This document shows, piece by piece, positions 12,394 through 24,989 of a DNA stretch of 64,000 nucleotides (position 1 is its first letter; each line of letters begins with the position of its first letter). A program made the position numbers and the translations under genes. Source of the stretch: Plumapathes pennacea (Eukaryota > Cnidaria > Anthozoa > Antipatharia > Myriopathidae). The stretch spans positions 26,233,997 through 26,297,996 of the forward strand of contig OZ038466.1 in the NCBI GenBank assembly GCA_964036295.1. The letters run 5' to 3'. The notes beneath the pieces were generated by a model that searched no databases, was not told where the DNA came from, and worked only from the letters and a program-made list of their open reading frames with translations.

Positions 12394-13856
12394 CGCGGAG
12401 TGCGTCGTTAGAGAACAAAACTGAAGGAAAAACCAAGTACGAAACTGTTAGCTGCGCCACATCTGGCAGTTTACCAAGACTACCCAAACATTTATTCACC
12501 CATTGTAGAAAATAACAATGGAGTCCTATAAATACAAATATACATCAGCGTATGAATAGGTTTGGTCCTCCGATATTAAAACGAAGCTCAACGGGAAGCA
12601 GATTCTTTATTGTTTTGCTTCTCTTTACGTTTCTATGACTTGAATTCACTTGAAACAAAAATCACAAAATGTCCAATTATAAACATGTAGCTCAGTGTAT
12701 AAAAGATTCGTATGTCCTTTTTAAGGCTTTGAAACTGATATTTTTGTCCGTTTCTTTTGAACGCGAAAGTTGATATTTTTTACCGCGAAAGTGTGACAAG
12801 TTTGCTGCCCGCTCAAATTATATTGCGCGTGACGTCACATAATGTGAACGCGCAGCAGGAAATTTCCAAGATCTCACATGGCAGAAGTAAGTAAAAGTGG
12901 AAAGATCAATAGTTTTCAGCAAGAAAACCACCGTGTTGCGACACGGCGCGACGCTTGTTCACATTATATGATGTGACAATGGGTAAAACCGGTTATTATT
13001 CTGCTGGCTCAAATTTTCGATTTTTGTCACAACTGTGTCACACAACACATGTTACAATGTTTCTTGAGTGGTCCCACTTTAATCGCGAAAAAAAAAACCC
13101 TCTTGGCATTTTTGCTCAATTATCCAACGCATGTATCCGACCGATACTGTCAAACCCTTGAGCATACTGTAGACCGAGACAAGTATGATAAGTAGTAACT
13201 TCTGACGTAATTTAAGACTGTATCTCAAATATATTGTTCTTTGCATTCAAAGTGCGTGACAAATGTCGACCGTAGAATCGACACGTCGGTAACACAGATA
13301 TAAAAGGGAATCTGAATATAGAGTTACAGATATCTCTCTGAAATGCCAAATAATTATCTGTGCCATACGGTACGCTCCTGTGTAGCAACATCTACATCCA
13401 CATTAAGCACTCTCTTAATATTGTTCGTCACTGTCTAATTCGTTAAGCCGCTCATAGTAACAATGTAAAATGTAAAATAAAGTATTCCATCGTATTATTC
13501 TACATCAATTCGAGTCTCAATGTTTAAGACCTCAAATTAAGGTCTACACCGCTACCGCTAGAATGATTACACAACACTTCATGCTACTAAAAAGCATTAC
13601 ATTCCATGCAGGCCCTTACAGTGTAGCACTAAGCCTACTTAAATCTACTGAGTGGAATTTACTTTTATCTATAATTAATGACAAAATGGCGGACCAAAAC
13701 ATCATGATATATGCCCAGACATCTTGTTGTTCAATCAAATAATAAGAGGCTAGTTTAAACGAAAAACAAAACAAAAACAAAACAAAAGGCAGGGCATCGT
13801 CGGAGTTTGCGACATGATAAATCAATTGAGTTTCACTTTTGCACCACATCCACAGC
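12394..13856. other. Upstream flank of B and 3' flank of C
   Basis: No gene is seen. From about 12640 it is strongly similar to 18500-19550 between C and D, including an AATGTAAAATGTAAAATAAA stretch and a GTAACACAGATATAAAAGGG stretch. Near B it carries the conserved CCTATAAATAC block (about 12535) and a CRE palindrome. The array unit thus includes about 1 kb of conserved spacer. Confidence 0.5.
12830..12837. promoter_or_regulatory. CRE/ATF palindrome upstream of B
   Basis: A perfect TGACGTCA in the context GCGTGACGTCACATAATGTG, about 440 bases before the B start codon. Equivalent palindromes lie at matching positions upstream of C (18707) and D (25454), within otherwise diverging text. CRE sites bind CREB/ATF bZIP factors. 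Function here is inferred from conservation among paralogues only. Confidence 0.4.
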
Positions 13857-16800
13857 TTACGAGTATCTTGTAGTGTCCGGGCCTAAGAGGGGTCGTTTAT
13901 GCTCGGCGCTGCTAAATCCACTTCTTACGCGAATTCCAAGGATCTTCTGGGATCTTCTGATGATAGCGACAATCAACCGACACAGCTGAGAGAATATTGC
14001 AAACGTCCCGAGAACGCACAAGGCAACCGGAAAAAATCCGAGAAGTAAAACCTCCACCCACTCCAGCACTTGAAGGCCAACTTCATTCGGGCCAGCGGCT
14101 TCTATTCCAGCTGACATGAACACAGCTTCTGTTAGGTTGAACGTAGCTATGGCAACCAAGGCAACCAGGGATACTGTCTCACAGACGTTGGCGCTCACGT
14201 TACGATAAGGTCGCTTGAAAATGTGGTGAGCAAGTATCAGTACGCTAGCGAATTCAAGAGACATCAGCCGAAACATGGGATTAGAGATAAAAGAGTGCAC
14301 GCAAAGGAGCAGGAACCGTCGACCAATCAGGACGCTTTCCCAATACACCGTTCCGTTGTCTTCTTTTGTTGGAGTCCTGAAGGGTTCGTAGAGTGTCTCC
14401 TTGATTTCTTCTCCACTTGAGCTGTCCTGCTGCATGGTGTTGTTTCCCCTGACACGTTGCACGGCCCAGCGAACCAGGAAAGGCAACGGCAGTGCGCATG
14501 CTCCCAGGAACTCTTTGGCTGATACTTTGTTCCTGTAGAGCGACAACGAACCAAAGTACAGCACCATAATGAAAGGAGCCACAAAGACAACGATGTAGGC
14601 CAATAGTCCAATCTGCCACCACTGCCAGCAAAGAACGTTCCCGTCCAGGAATAGTCGCGACTCTGAGCCAATGGGAACGCAGTGCAAGAGAGACAGTGCG
14701 GTATGTGCCAATCGTTCGTAGCCTAGCAACAGGATCTCCATGAGAACAGCTAGATAGAAGGTTAGGGATGGTTTCTTTAAACCACATATCTTGGCGATCA
14801 CTTTGTGGATAAGAAATACGACAACGGAGCAAGCCATCGTTGTAAAAACCCTTGAGCACATGAAGAGTTCCTTGGTGACAGCTGTCAAACCTGGAAAAGG
14901 ACACCCAACCTCTTCAGAGAAGTACTGCAACTCAAAGTCGAACAGATTAAACCAGCCGGACAGAATGTTAACTTTGGAAAGCAAATGCTCGGGGTCTTTA
15001 AGTACAAGCAACTCAGCCATTTGGTAGAAGTAGAAAGTTATCTTCAAATATCCGTGGTCAAAGTGTGTCTGTTTTGGTTGAAAAGCTTCCATCGTGGGAC
15101 GTCTGTACCAAAATGTCTGACGCCAGAGAAACGACAGAAACCGTTGTCTGAAAACCAACAGCAAAACAAGTGCAATTGAGTAAGAAGCAGTGAAGACCCA
15201 AAACCAACGGTCTTTGCACTTGCTTTCAACTCTACAGTTTGTACTGAACAATTCCTCGCTGTGCCCATCTTCACAAGCGCCACACAATGTCCCAGTTCTG
15301 TGTCCATAACAACCGTTATAGTCAGAAACGTTAGAGATGTTCTGTGGATGACAGTATTCCAAAGGACAGGTAATGAAAGTCAAGATGGACGGACGTTTCT
15401 CATAACCCCAGAAGTTCGGTTTGGCTTTGATGCCATCAAGACAAGTTGCTCCATAGGGACAAGGGTGACATTCTGATTGGTTTTTCTTGAAACCTGCGGA
15501 ACGGCCGTGTTGGAGGGAGTAGGTCCTTACTGGACAGTTGTCGCAGAAAACTCTAAGAGTGGACAGATTTTTTACGCAACTTCCCTCGTACCCCAAGACT
15601 CTCTGTTCGCGGGTCCACTTCATGAAGTTTAAAACGGTATTGACTGGGCACTGTATTTCAGTAGATGAACTCAACACAACGGAATCTTCCTTGATCGCAC
15701 TTATCACTGGATAAAACGGAGAGGTTGTACTTGCGACGAAAGTGCTCCCTTCAATAAATAAGTGTCCTTTGTTGATCGAAGAAATGAAGATTGGCCACCA
15801 TGTTATGTTACAGTTTGATGAAGTCTTCTTTGGTACTGGTTGTAAGAATGTTCCTTTACTTATGGTCAGACTTCCTCGCCCTTCTCCGTGGTCTATCACA
15901 GCTCCTTCTGCAGAGAGGAAGGAATTATTCGTGAAGTTGCAGTTGAAGAAACCTGCATCCACATTGCTTAAGAAAACAAGCCCGAAGAAACCTGTGTTTC
16001 GTTCAAATCGTGTATTGCTGAAATTCACCTGGCTCGCCATTTTACCGGATTGGCACTTCATTTTGCCACAAGAAGTCATCTTGATGTACACAGTGTACCC
16101 AGTTCTATTATAGAACTCGAAGTTGTTGTTGTCTAAAAATCGAGAGTTGTCTATAATAATATTCAGTTTCCGTTTGCTGGTAAAGTCGGACAGCAATAGT
16201 GCAGCACCCTGAATAGAGCGGAAGGTAACATTTTGTAGTACTATTGCATAAGAAACATCCAGGGAATGATCGCTATTTTCTTGGAATTGCACTGATGGGA
16301 GTTGGGTGCTTCGTTGATGGACGCTATCGTTAAACAGACAGTTTCTTATTTTCACCGTCACATTCGCGGCCTTTTCACGAACAGAGAATTCAAGAAAAAA
16401 ACCAACACTGTTGTTTGAGAACAACGAATCCTCCAGGGTAATGAACGATGACCCTTTGATAGAAGACTTAAAGGTTAACGACAATGCCTCTCGGTTAGAG
16501 ACGAACGTCAAGTTGCTGAAGTTCATATTCAAACATCCATTTACCAGGACACCGTTGGATGTCGAGACAAACGACGAGTTCAGTATTCGCAAATTCCCAG
16601 CTTTTCTCTTGTCGGACTTTACATCGATGACAAAGGCAGTTCCATTGGAGTAGTTGTCTTGAAAAAGGGTATTGCGAACTTGCATGTGTGTCACTCCAAG
16701 GGTGTTCTCCACAAATACCATTCCATTTTGAGACTTTAACATAGGCTGTATGTGATTATTCTTAAACACGACACCTGAAATGTCAACTGTAACAACTCCG

Positions 16801-18258
16801 ATCTTGTGCCAATAGTACGTCTTCAGGATTGTCATGCAGTTGGTGTTGTTTTCAAAGACAGACATTTCCAAGAACAAAGTTATAATGGTGCCTGTCATGT
16901 TCAAGGGACTAAAGCAGTCCGAGAAAGTGCAGTTGAAGATGGACACGCTACAGTTTCCAAGGAAACTTGTTCCATTTCCAGAAAATGCCAAATTATTCAA
17001 ACTGACGTTTAACACTTTGTACGCTGTTAGTGTTTTGAATCGGACACCGTGATCACATGACAGGTGAGCTCGCTCGTGTAAACCAATAACGGACAGACTC
17101 TTGTTGATATGTCTCGGTGTCCGTTCTGCCAAGTCTGTGGGTTTTTCACAGCCGTATGGGTGATTCCTGCTCTCGCGTCCATCCAGATAAATCACGTCTT
17201 CGTTGCTCGCCAGGTAAGCTGTGTGACGTAGAGTTTTACAGGGAGAGGCCTGGGAACCACACCCTCCGTAGTCAGTGCCATTCTTGGAAACATACCATTC
17301 GTGACACGCCCGGCCTAAAAAGAAACAACACAGGATTATACACGTCAAAAGTTACAATATACTGAAGGTATTGGTTTAAAATTTCCTGGATATCATCAAA
17401 TGCACGTTTGGCGTGAATGCCGAGTGTCTTTTGCCGGTCAAATTTTATCTTACCCTCAACAGAAGTCGCTTGAAGCAGTGCCGTAATCACGCAGAGGTAG
17501 GGACATTTCACTTTCGCAAAACGATTAAGAGGGAAATTACTAAATTTCCCCCCCAAAATGCATTTAATTCTGTCGAGCCCTGTTTCTATCAAAATATATA
17601 TGAAAATCAGAAAGAAACAAAAAGAAAATCTGCTAAACACCGCTATTAGAAGGTACTCATTGAGAATATTCATTTCAGTGATCACGCCTTTAGGTTTAAA
17701 GTTCGAGCCTATATGATATAAGCATGACATGGACAATAATCTTAATACGCCTGAAGGCGTCCTGTGTATTTTTAGAACTCCGTACAATGGGCATAATTCA
17801 AGAAACAAACCACAGTATTTCACGTAAAGAACTTGCCAGTCGTACAATATCGACACACTGAACTATGTATGCCAGCAGAGGACCAAGCATACGCATTTTA
17901 AGCGCGATGGCCAAACTTTTCAAAATAGATCGTGCTGAAGGGTTTTTTTTTTAGAAACCTTGAGAATTTGGTATAATTACCTTTCCACGCTACAATACTT
18001 CCGGGTGGAACAAAATGCCGGTTCGACAAAATGAAGGAAATAGGATAACTTCTGATCAATAGATGTGATAATGGGAAGGCTTTTGCATAATATTGCAATA
18101 CAACTACGCTACCCAATCGGTAAAAGCTTTCCGTTGTCCAGTTTCATTTGTCGTTTTACCTGATACTTTATAAAGTTCATGAATTCTGACTTACCTACTC
18201 CAACTAGAAGAAAAACAGCGCACCACCCTAAAAGCGCCAAATCACAACGAAGCGGCAT
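13857..18258 (-). CDS. Paralogue C: secreted-type beta-helix, multi-TM receptor-like protein
   Basis: Exon 1 18258-18195 (64 bases, signal peptide starting MPLRCDLALLGW, donor GTAAGT) joins exon 2 17314-13857 (acceptor in TTTCTTTTTAG) as ...LVGV-GRACHEWYVSKNG; 1173 residues. The frame of the big exon stays open past the acceptor to an internal ATG at 17348, but that start would lose the proper signal peptide, so the spliced start is preferred. Layout: beta-helix ectodomain to about 560, cysteine collar to about 720 (CPVRTYS, CPYGATC, GTLCGACEDG), then about 8-10 spans starting at RWFWVFTASYSIALVLLLVF. The tail ends PDTTRYS. It is very close to D in both coding and flanking DNA, consistent with recent duplication or gene conversion. 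Confidence 0.85.
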
Positions 18259-18706
18259 CGCGGAGTGCGTCGTTAGGGAACAAAACTGAAGGAAGAACCA
18301 ACACGAAACTGTTAGCTGCGCCACATCTGGCAGTTTACCAAGACTACCCAACCTATTATTCACCCATTGTACAAAATAACAATCGAGTCCTATAAATACA
18401 AATAGACATCAGCGTATGAATAGGTTCGGTCCTCCGTTGGTAAAACCAAGCGCAACGGGAAGCAGATTTTTTTGTTTTGTTTTTCTTTACGTTTCCATAA
18501 CTTAAATTCACTTAAAGTGCTACTAAAACGAAAATCACAAAATGCCCGATCAACTGTAAACGTGTAGCTCAGTGTATAAAAGACCCGTATGCCTTTTTAA
18601 GGCTTTGAAATTGATATTTTTGTCCGTTTTTTTGGACGCGAAAGTCGCGATATTTTTACCGCGAAAGTGTGACAAGTTTGTTGCCTACTCAATTTATGAA
18701 TGCACG

Positions 18707-18714
18707 TGACGTCA
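18707..18714. promoter_or_regulatory. CRE/ATF palindrome upstream of C
   Basis: Perfect TGACGTCA in GCACGTGACGTCACATGATG, about 450 bases before the C start codon and positionally equivalent to the sites upstream of B and D. Role inferred. Confidence 0.4.
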
Positions 18715-18845
18715 CATGATGTGAACGCACAGGAAATTTCCAAGATTTCACATGGCAGAAGTAAGTGTAAAAGTGAAGAGATTGAATGATTCTTAGCAAG
18801 AAAACCACCGTGTTGCGACACAACGCGACGCTTGTTCACATTATA

Positions 18846-18853
18846 TGACGTCA
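18846..18853. promoter_or_regulatory. Second CRE-type palindrome upstream of C
   Basis: TGACGTCA within CACATTATATGACGTCAAAA. The matching positions of B (about 12968, TGATGTGA) and D (about 25591, TGACGTGA) differ by one or two bases, so this second site is perfect only in C. Confidence 0.3.
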
Positions 18854-19757
18854 AAAAGGGTAAAACCGCTTATCATTCTGCTGGTTCAGATTTTTTATTT
18901 TTGTCACAACTGTGTCACACTACACATCTTACAATGTTTCTTGAGTGGTCCTACTTTAATCGCGAAAAAAAAAAACCCTCTTGGCATTTTTGCTCAATTA
19001 TCCAACGCATGTATCCGACCGATACTGTCAAACCCTTGAGCATACTGTAGACCGAGACAAGTATGATAAGTAGTAACTTCTGACGTAATTTAAGACTGTA
19101 TCTCAAATATATTGTTCTTTGCATTCAAAGTGCGTGACAAATGTCGATCGTAGAATCGACACGTCGGTAACACAGATATAAAAGGGAATCTGAATATAGA
19201 GTTACAGATATCTCTATGAAATGCCAATAATAATCTGTGCCATACGGTACGCTCCTGTAGCAACATCTACATCCACATTAAGCACTCTTTTAATATTGTT
19301 CGTCACTGTCTAATTCGTTAAGCCGCTCATAGTAACAATGTAAAATGTAAAATAAAGTATTCCATCGTATTATTCTACATCAATTCAAGTCTCAATGTTT
19401 AAGACCTCAAATTAAGGTCTACACCGCTACCGCTAGAATGATTACACAACACTTCATGCTACTAAAAAGCATTACATTCCATGCAGGCCCTTACAGTGTA
19501 GCACTAAGCCTACTTAAATCTACTGAGTGGAATACAGTAAAAAGGTAGTTATTTAAACTCCAACAACATTTACTTTTATCTATAATTAATGACAAAATGG
19601 CGGACCAAAACATCATGATATATGCCCAGACATCTGGTTGTTCAATCAAGTAATAAGAGGCTGATTTAAACGAAAAAACAAAACAAAAGGCAGGGCATCG
19701 TTGGAATTTGCGACAAGAGAAATAAACTGAGTTTCACTTTTGCACCTCATCCACAGT

Positions 19758-22700
19758 TTACGAGTATCTTGTAGTGTCCGGGCCTAAAAGGGGTCGTTTA
19801 TGCTCGGCGCTGTTGAATCCACTTCTTACGCGAATTCCAAGGATCTTCTGGGATCCTCTGATGATAGCGATAATCAACCGACACAGCTGAGAGAAAATTG
19901 CAAACGTCCCGAGAACGCACAAGGCAACCGGAAAAAATCCGAGAAGTAAAACCTCCACCCACTCTAGCACTTGAAGACCAACTTCATTCGGTCCAGCGGC
20001 TTCTATTCCAGCTGACATGAACATAGCTTCTGCTAGGTTGAACGTAGCTATGGCAACCAAGGCAACCAGGGACACTGTCTCACAGACGTTGGCGCTCACG
20101 TTACGATAGGGTCGCTTGAAAATGTGGTGAGCAAGTATCAGTACGCTAGCGAATTCAAGAGACATCAGGCGAAACATGGGGTTGGCGATAAAAGAGTGCA
20201 GGCAAAGGAGCAGGAACCGTCGACCAATCAGGACGCTTTCCCAATACACCGTTCCGTTGTCTTCTTCTGTTGGAGTCCTGAAGGGTTCGTAGAGTGTCTC
20301 CTTGATTTCTTCTCCACTTGAGCTGTCCTGCTGCATGGTGTTGTTTCCCCTGACACGTTGCACGGCCCAGCGAACCAGGAAAGGCAACGGCAGTGCGCAT
20401 GCTCCCAGGAACTCTTTGGCTGATACTTTGTTCCTGTAAAGCGACAACGAACCAAAGTACAGCACCATAATGAAAGGAGCCACAAAGACAACGATGTAGG
20501 CCAATAGTCCAATCTGCCACCACTGCCAGCAAAGAACGTTCCCGTCCAGGAATAGTCGCGACTCTGAGCCAATGGGAACGCAGTGCAAGAGAGACAGTGC
20601 GGTATGTGCCAATCGTTCGTAGCCTAGCAACAGGATCTCCATGAGAACAGCTAGATAGAAGGTTAGGGATGGTTTCTTTAAACCACATATCTTGGCGATC
20701 ACTTTGTGGATAAGAAATACGACAACGGAGCAAGCCATCGTTGTAAAAACCCTTGAGCACATGAAGAGTTCCTTGGTGACAGCTGTCAAACCTGGAAAAG
20801 GACACCCAACCTCTTCAGAGAAGTACTGCAACTCAAAGTCGAACAGATTAAACCAGCCGGACAGGATGTTAACTTTGGAAAGCAAATGCTCAGGGTCTTT
20901 AAGTGCAAGCAACTCAGCCATTTGGTAGAAGTAGAAAGTTATCTTCAGGTATCCGTGGTCAAAGTGTGTCTGTTTTGGTTGAAAAGCTTCCTTCGTGGGA
21001 CGTCTGTACCAAAATGTCTGACGCCAGAGAAACGACAGAAACCGTTGTCTGAAAACCAACAGCAAAACAAGTGCAATTGAGTAAGAAGCAGTGAAGACCC
21101 AAAACCAACGGTCTTTGCACTTGCTTTCAACTCTACAATGTGTACTGAACAATTCCTCGCTGTACCCATCTTCACAAGCGCCACACAATGTCCCAGTTCT
21201 GTGTCCATAACAACCGTTATAATCAGAAACGTTAGAGATGTTCTGGGGATGACAGTATTCCAAAGGACAGGTAATGAAAGTCAAGATGGACGGACGTTTC
21301 TCATAACCCCAGAAGTTCGGTTTGGCTTTGATGCCATCAAGACAAGTTGCTCCATAGGGACAAGGGTGACATTCTGATTGGTTTTTCTTGAAACCTGCGG
21401 AACGGCCGTGTTGGAGGGAGTAGGTCCTTACTGGACAGTTGTCGCAGAAAACTCTAAGAGTGGACAGATTTTTTACGCAACTTCCCTCGTACCCCAAGAC
21501 TCTCTGTTCGCGGGTCCACTTCATGAAGTTTAAAACGGTATTGACTGGGCACTGTATTTCAGTAGATGAACTCAACACAATGGAATCTTCCTTGATCGCA
21601 CTTATCACTGGATAAAACGGAGAGGTTGTACTTGCGACGAAAGTGCTCTCTTCAATAAATAAGTGTCCTTTGTTGATCGAAGAAATAAAGATTGGCCACC
21701 ATGTTATGGTACAGTTTGATGAAGTCTTCTTTGGTACTGGTTGTAAGAATGTTCCTTTACTTATGGTCAGACTTCCTCGCCCTTCTCCGTGGTCTATCAC
21801 AGCTCCTTCTGCAGAGAGGAAGGAATTATTCGTGAAGTTGCAGTTGAAGAAACCTGCATCCACATTGCTTAAGAAAACAAGCCCGAAGAAACCTGTGTTT
21901 CGTTCAAATCGTGTATTGCTGAAATTCACCTGGCTCGCCATTTTACCGGATTGGCACTTCATTTTGCCACAAGAAGTCATCTTGATGTACACAGTGTACC
22001 CAGTTCTATTATAGAACTCGAAGTTGTTGTTGTCTAAAAATCGAGAGTTGTCTATAATAATATTCAGTTTCCGTTTGCTGGTAAAGTCGGACAGCAAAAG
22101 TGCAGCACCCTGGATAGAGCGGAAGGTAACATTTTGTAGTACTATTGCATAAGAAACATTCAGGGAATGATCGCTATTTTCTTGGAATTGCATCGATGGG
22201 AGTTGGGTGCTTCGTTGATGGACGCTATCGTTAAACAGACAGTTTCTTATTTTCACCGTCACATTCGCGGCGTTTTGAACAGAGAATTCAAGAAAAAAAC
22301 CAACACTGTTATTTGAGAACAACGAATCCTCCAGGGTAATGAACGATGACCCTTTGATAGAAGAATTAAAGGTTAACTGCAATGCCTTTCGGTTAGAGAC
22401 GAACGTCAAGTTGCTGAAGTTCATATTCAAACATCCATTTACCCGGACACCGTTGGATGTCGAGACAAACGACGAGTTCAGTATTCGCAAATTCCCAGCT
22501 TTTCTCTTGTCGGACTTTACATCGATGACAAAGGGAGTTCCATTGGAGTAGTTGTCTTGAAAAAGGGTATTGCGAACTTGTATGTCTGTCACTGCAAGGG
22601 TGTTCTCCACAAATACCATTCCCTTTTGAGACTTTAACATAGGCTGTATGTGATTATTCTTAAACACGACACCTGAAATGTCAACTGTAACAACTCCGAT

Positions 22701-24989
22701 CTTGTACCAACGGTACGTCTTCAGGATTGTCATGCAGTTGGTGTTGTTTTCAAAGACAGACATTTCCAAGAACAAAGTTATAATGGTGCCTGTCATGTTC
22801 AAAGGACTAAAGCAGTCCGAGAAAGTGCAGTTGAAGATGGACACGCTACAGTTTCCAAAGAAACTTGTTCCATTTCCAGAAAATGCCAAATTATTCAAAC
22901 TGACGTTTAACACTTTGTACGCTGCTAGTGTTTTAAATCGGACACCATGATCACATGACAGGTGAGCTCGCTCGTGTAAACCAATAACGGACAGACTCTT
23001 GTTGATATGTCTCGGTGTCCGTTCTGCCAAGTCTGTGGGTTTTTCACAGCCGTATGGGTGATTCCTGCTCTCGCGTCCATCCAGATAAATCACGTCTTCG
23101 TTGCTTGCCAGGTAAGCTGTGTGACGTAGAGTTTTACAGGGAGAGGCCTGGGAACCACATCCTACGCAGTCAGTGCCATTCTTGGAAACATACCATTCGT
23201 GACACGCCCGGCCTAAAAAGAAACAACACAGAATTATAGACGTCAAAAGTTTCAATATACTGAAGGTATTGGTTTAAAATTTTCTGGATATCATCAAATG
23301 CACGTTTGGCGTGAATGCCGAGTGTCTTTTGCCGGTCAAATTTTATCTTACCCTCAACAGAAGTCGCTTCAAGCAGTGCTGTAATCACGCGGAGGTAGGG
23401 ACATTTCACACTCGCAAAACGATTAAGAGGGAAATTACTGAATTTCCCTCCCAAAACGCATTTAATTCTGTCGAGCCCTATTTATCAAAATACTTATGAA
23501 AATCAGACAGAAACAAAAAGAAAATCTGCTAAACACCGCTATTATAAGGTACTCATTGAGAGTATTTATTTCAGTGAGCATGCCTTTAGGTTTAAAGTTC
23601 GGGTCCTATATGATATAAGCATGACATGGACGATAATCTTAATACGCCTGAAGGCGTCCTGTGTATTTTTATGCTGGGCGTAAGGGCCCAGCATATAATT
23701 GTTTTCACCCGAAAACCACAGCGTAGGTATCATGACAATTAATAAAAGAGGTTCCCCCTCTACGATTTCGCAGTTCGATTGACGTGTAAGCAAAAATACT
23801 ATATTTTGATTGGATAATGTTCACGTGCAAGCGGCGTGGAAGCCTTTCTTTTCTTGGCCGAGTTTCAACGTGAGATTTTTGTTGACAAATACTTGCGCTC
23901 TTGTGGTTTTTGTTCATTATATTCACTTTCGCATTCTTATTCGTTCAGCTGGTTAAAACTAAGCGAAGGAAAGCAAACAATCAAACGATACCATTTCGAC
24001 AAGCTGTCGCTCCCGGCTGGCTTTTTCAGCTTTAACATACGGTCGTCAAACAACCGCGAATTCATCAAAACCGCGGTCATAATAGCTCTGAAATAAAACA
24101 GGCCGACTGGAAATTTAGAAAGCCTGGCAGAAGAAACGGAATTTAGAAGACGAAAAACAGATAAGTAATGAAGCACAGGCTAGATTAATTGTGGCCTGTG
24201 ATGTTCGAAGTCAAACTGTCAAAATCTATTATGCATGAAAATGAGATAAGTCACTCATACTCCCAAGCTCAAAATGTAAATTCTCTTATCCTTTTGAAGC
24301 AAAGGTGCGAGTGTTGTAATTATTATCTTCAAGTTTAATCAGGTTTCATTTGAGCAAGGTGTCAAAATTGAAGTTGATCACTATATTGGGAGTCTCGCTC
24401 TTGAGTCCAGAGATTGCTTATTCAATAATTCTTGTGGTGCGTGCGGACACTTGCCACACCAAACTTGAATCCCAGCATCTGTCGCGTTTTCACGCGACAA
24501 AACTTGTTAGAACTCCGTACAATGGGCATGATTCAAGTAGAAAACCACCCAATTTCACGAAAAGAACTTGCCAGTCGCACAATATCGACACACTGAACTA
24601 TGTATACCAGCAGAAAACCAAGCATATGCATTTTATGGTTTGATGGCCAAACTTTTCAAAAAATATCGTGCTAAAGACTTTTTCTATAAACTTGAGAATT
24701 TGGTATAATTACGTTCCCACGCTGCAATACTTCCAGGTGGAATAAAAAATGCCAGTTCGACAAAATGGACGAAATAGGATAGCTTCTGATCAATATATGT
24801 GATAATGGGAAGGCTTTAGCACATGTTGCTATACAACTACCCTACACAATCGGTAAAAGCTTCCAGTTGTCCAGTTTCAATCGTCGTTTTACGTTACTTT
24901 ATGAAGCACATAAATTCTGACTTACCTACTCCAACCAGAAGAAAAGCAGCACACCACCCTAAAAGCACCAAATCACAACGAAGCGGCAT
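19758..24989 (-). CDS. Paralogue D: secreted-type beta-helix, multi-TM receptor-like protein
   Basis: Exon 1 24989-24926 encodes a signal peptide starting MPLRCDLVLLGW and joins exon 2 23212-19758 in phase 1, giving 1172 residues. The sequence is nearly collinear with C: entry motif ACHEWYVSKNGTDC, beta-helix ectodomain with dense N-glycosylation sequons, cysteine collar (CPYGATC, GTLCGACEDGY), then multiple spans. The intron of about 1.7 kb is twice that of C because of an insertion at 23672-24506. It is the outermost gene of the array; beyond 26510 the sequence is single-copy within this window. Confidence 0.85.
23672..24509. mobile_element. Insertion of about 835 bp in intron 1 of D, hairpin ends
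   Basis: Comparison with C shows a clean insertion: C reads GTATTTTTAGAACTCCG, whereas D reads GTATTTTTA, then the insert, then TTAGAACTCCG. This leaves TTA on both sides as a possible 3-base target duplication (24507-24509). The left end is the hairpin TGCTGGGC-GTAAGG-GCCCAGCA (23672-23693). Near the right end are CCCAGCA and a second hairpin TGTCGCGT-TTTC-ACGCGACA (about 24480-24499). No transposase frame is evident; the longest frames are under 100 codons. It is probably a non-autonomous DNA element. The superfamily is not recognised. Confidence 0.6.

Larger units (their letters stand above)
18259..19757. other. Upstream flank of C and 3' flank of D
   Basis: No gene is seen. The CCTATAAATAC block lies at about 18388. 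Two perfect TGACGTCA palindromes are present, one shared with B and D. The stretch from about 18880 to 19510 is nearly identical to 13000-13650, differing by scattered substitutions and small indels, which is high conservation for spacer DNA. Confidence 0.5.

Noticed and set aside
17281..17348. Start of paralogue C at the in-frame ATG 17348 (and the equivalents in A and D)
   Set aside because: These upstream in-frame bases are the intron's pyrimidine tract ending in AG. Splicing to the MPLRC exon gives a proper signal peptide in all paralogues.
13857..23255. Long alternative-frame open reading frames within the big exons (for example 14281-14904, 20155-20805, 7398-8003, all about 200 codons)
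   Set aside because: They recur at the same place in every paralogue because the underlying exon is conserved; they lack family resemblance, and the true frame explains the sequence.
23672..24509. Helitron identity of the insertion
   Set aside because: There is a hairpin near the right end, but no TC start, no CTRR end, and a likely TTA target duplication.
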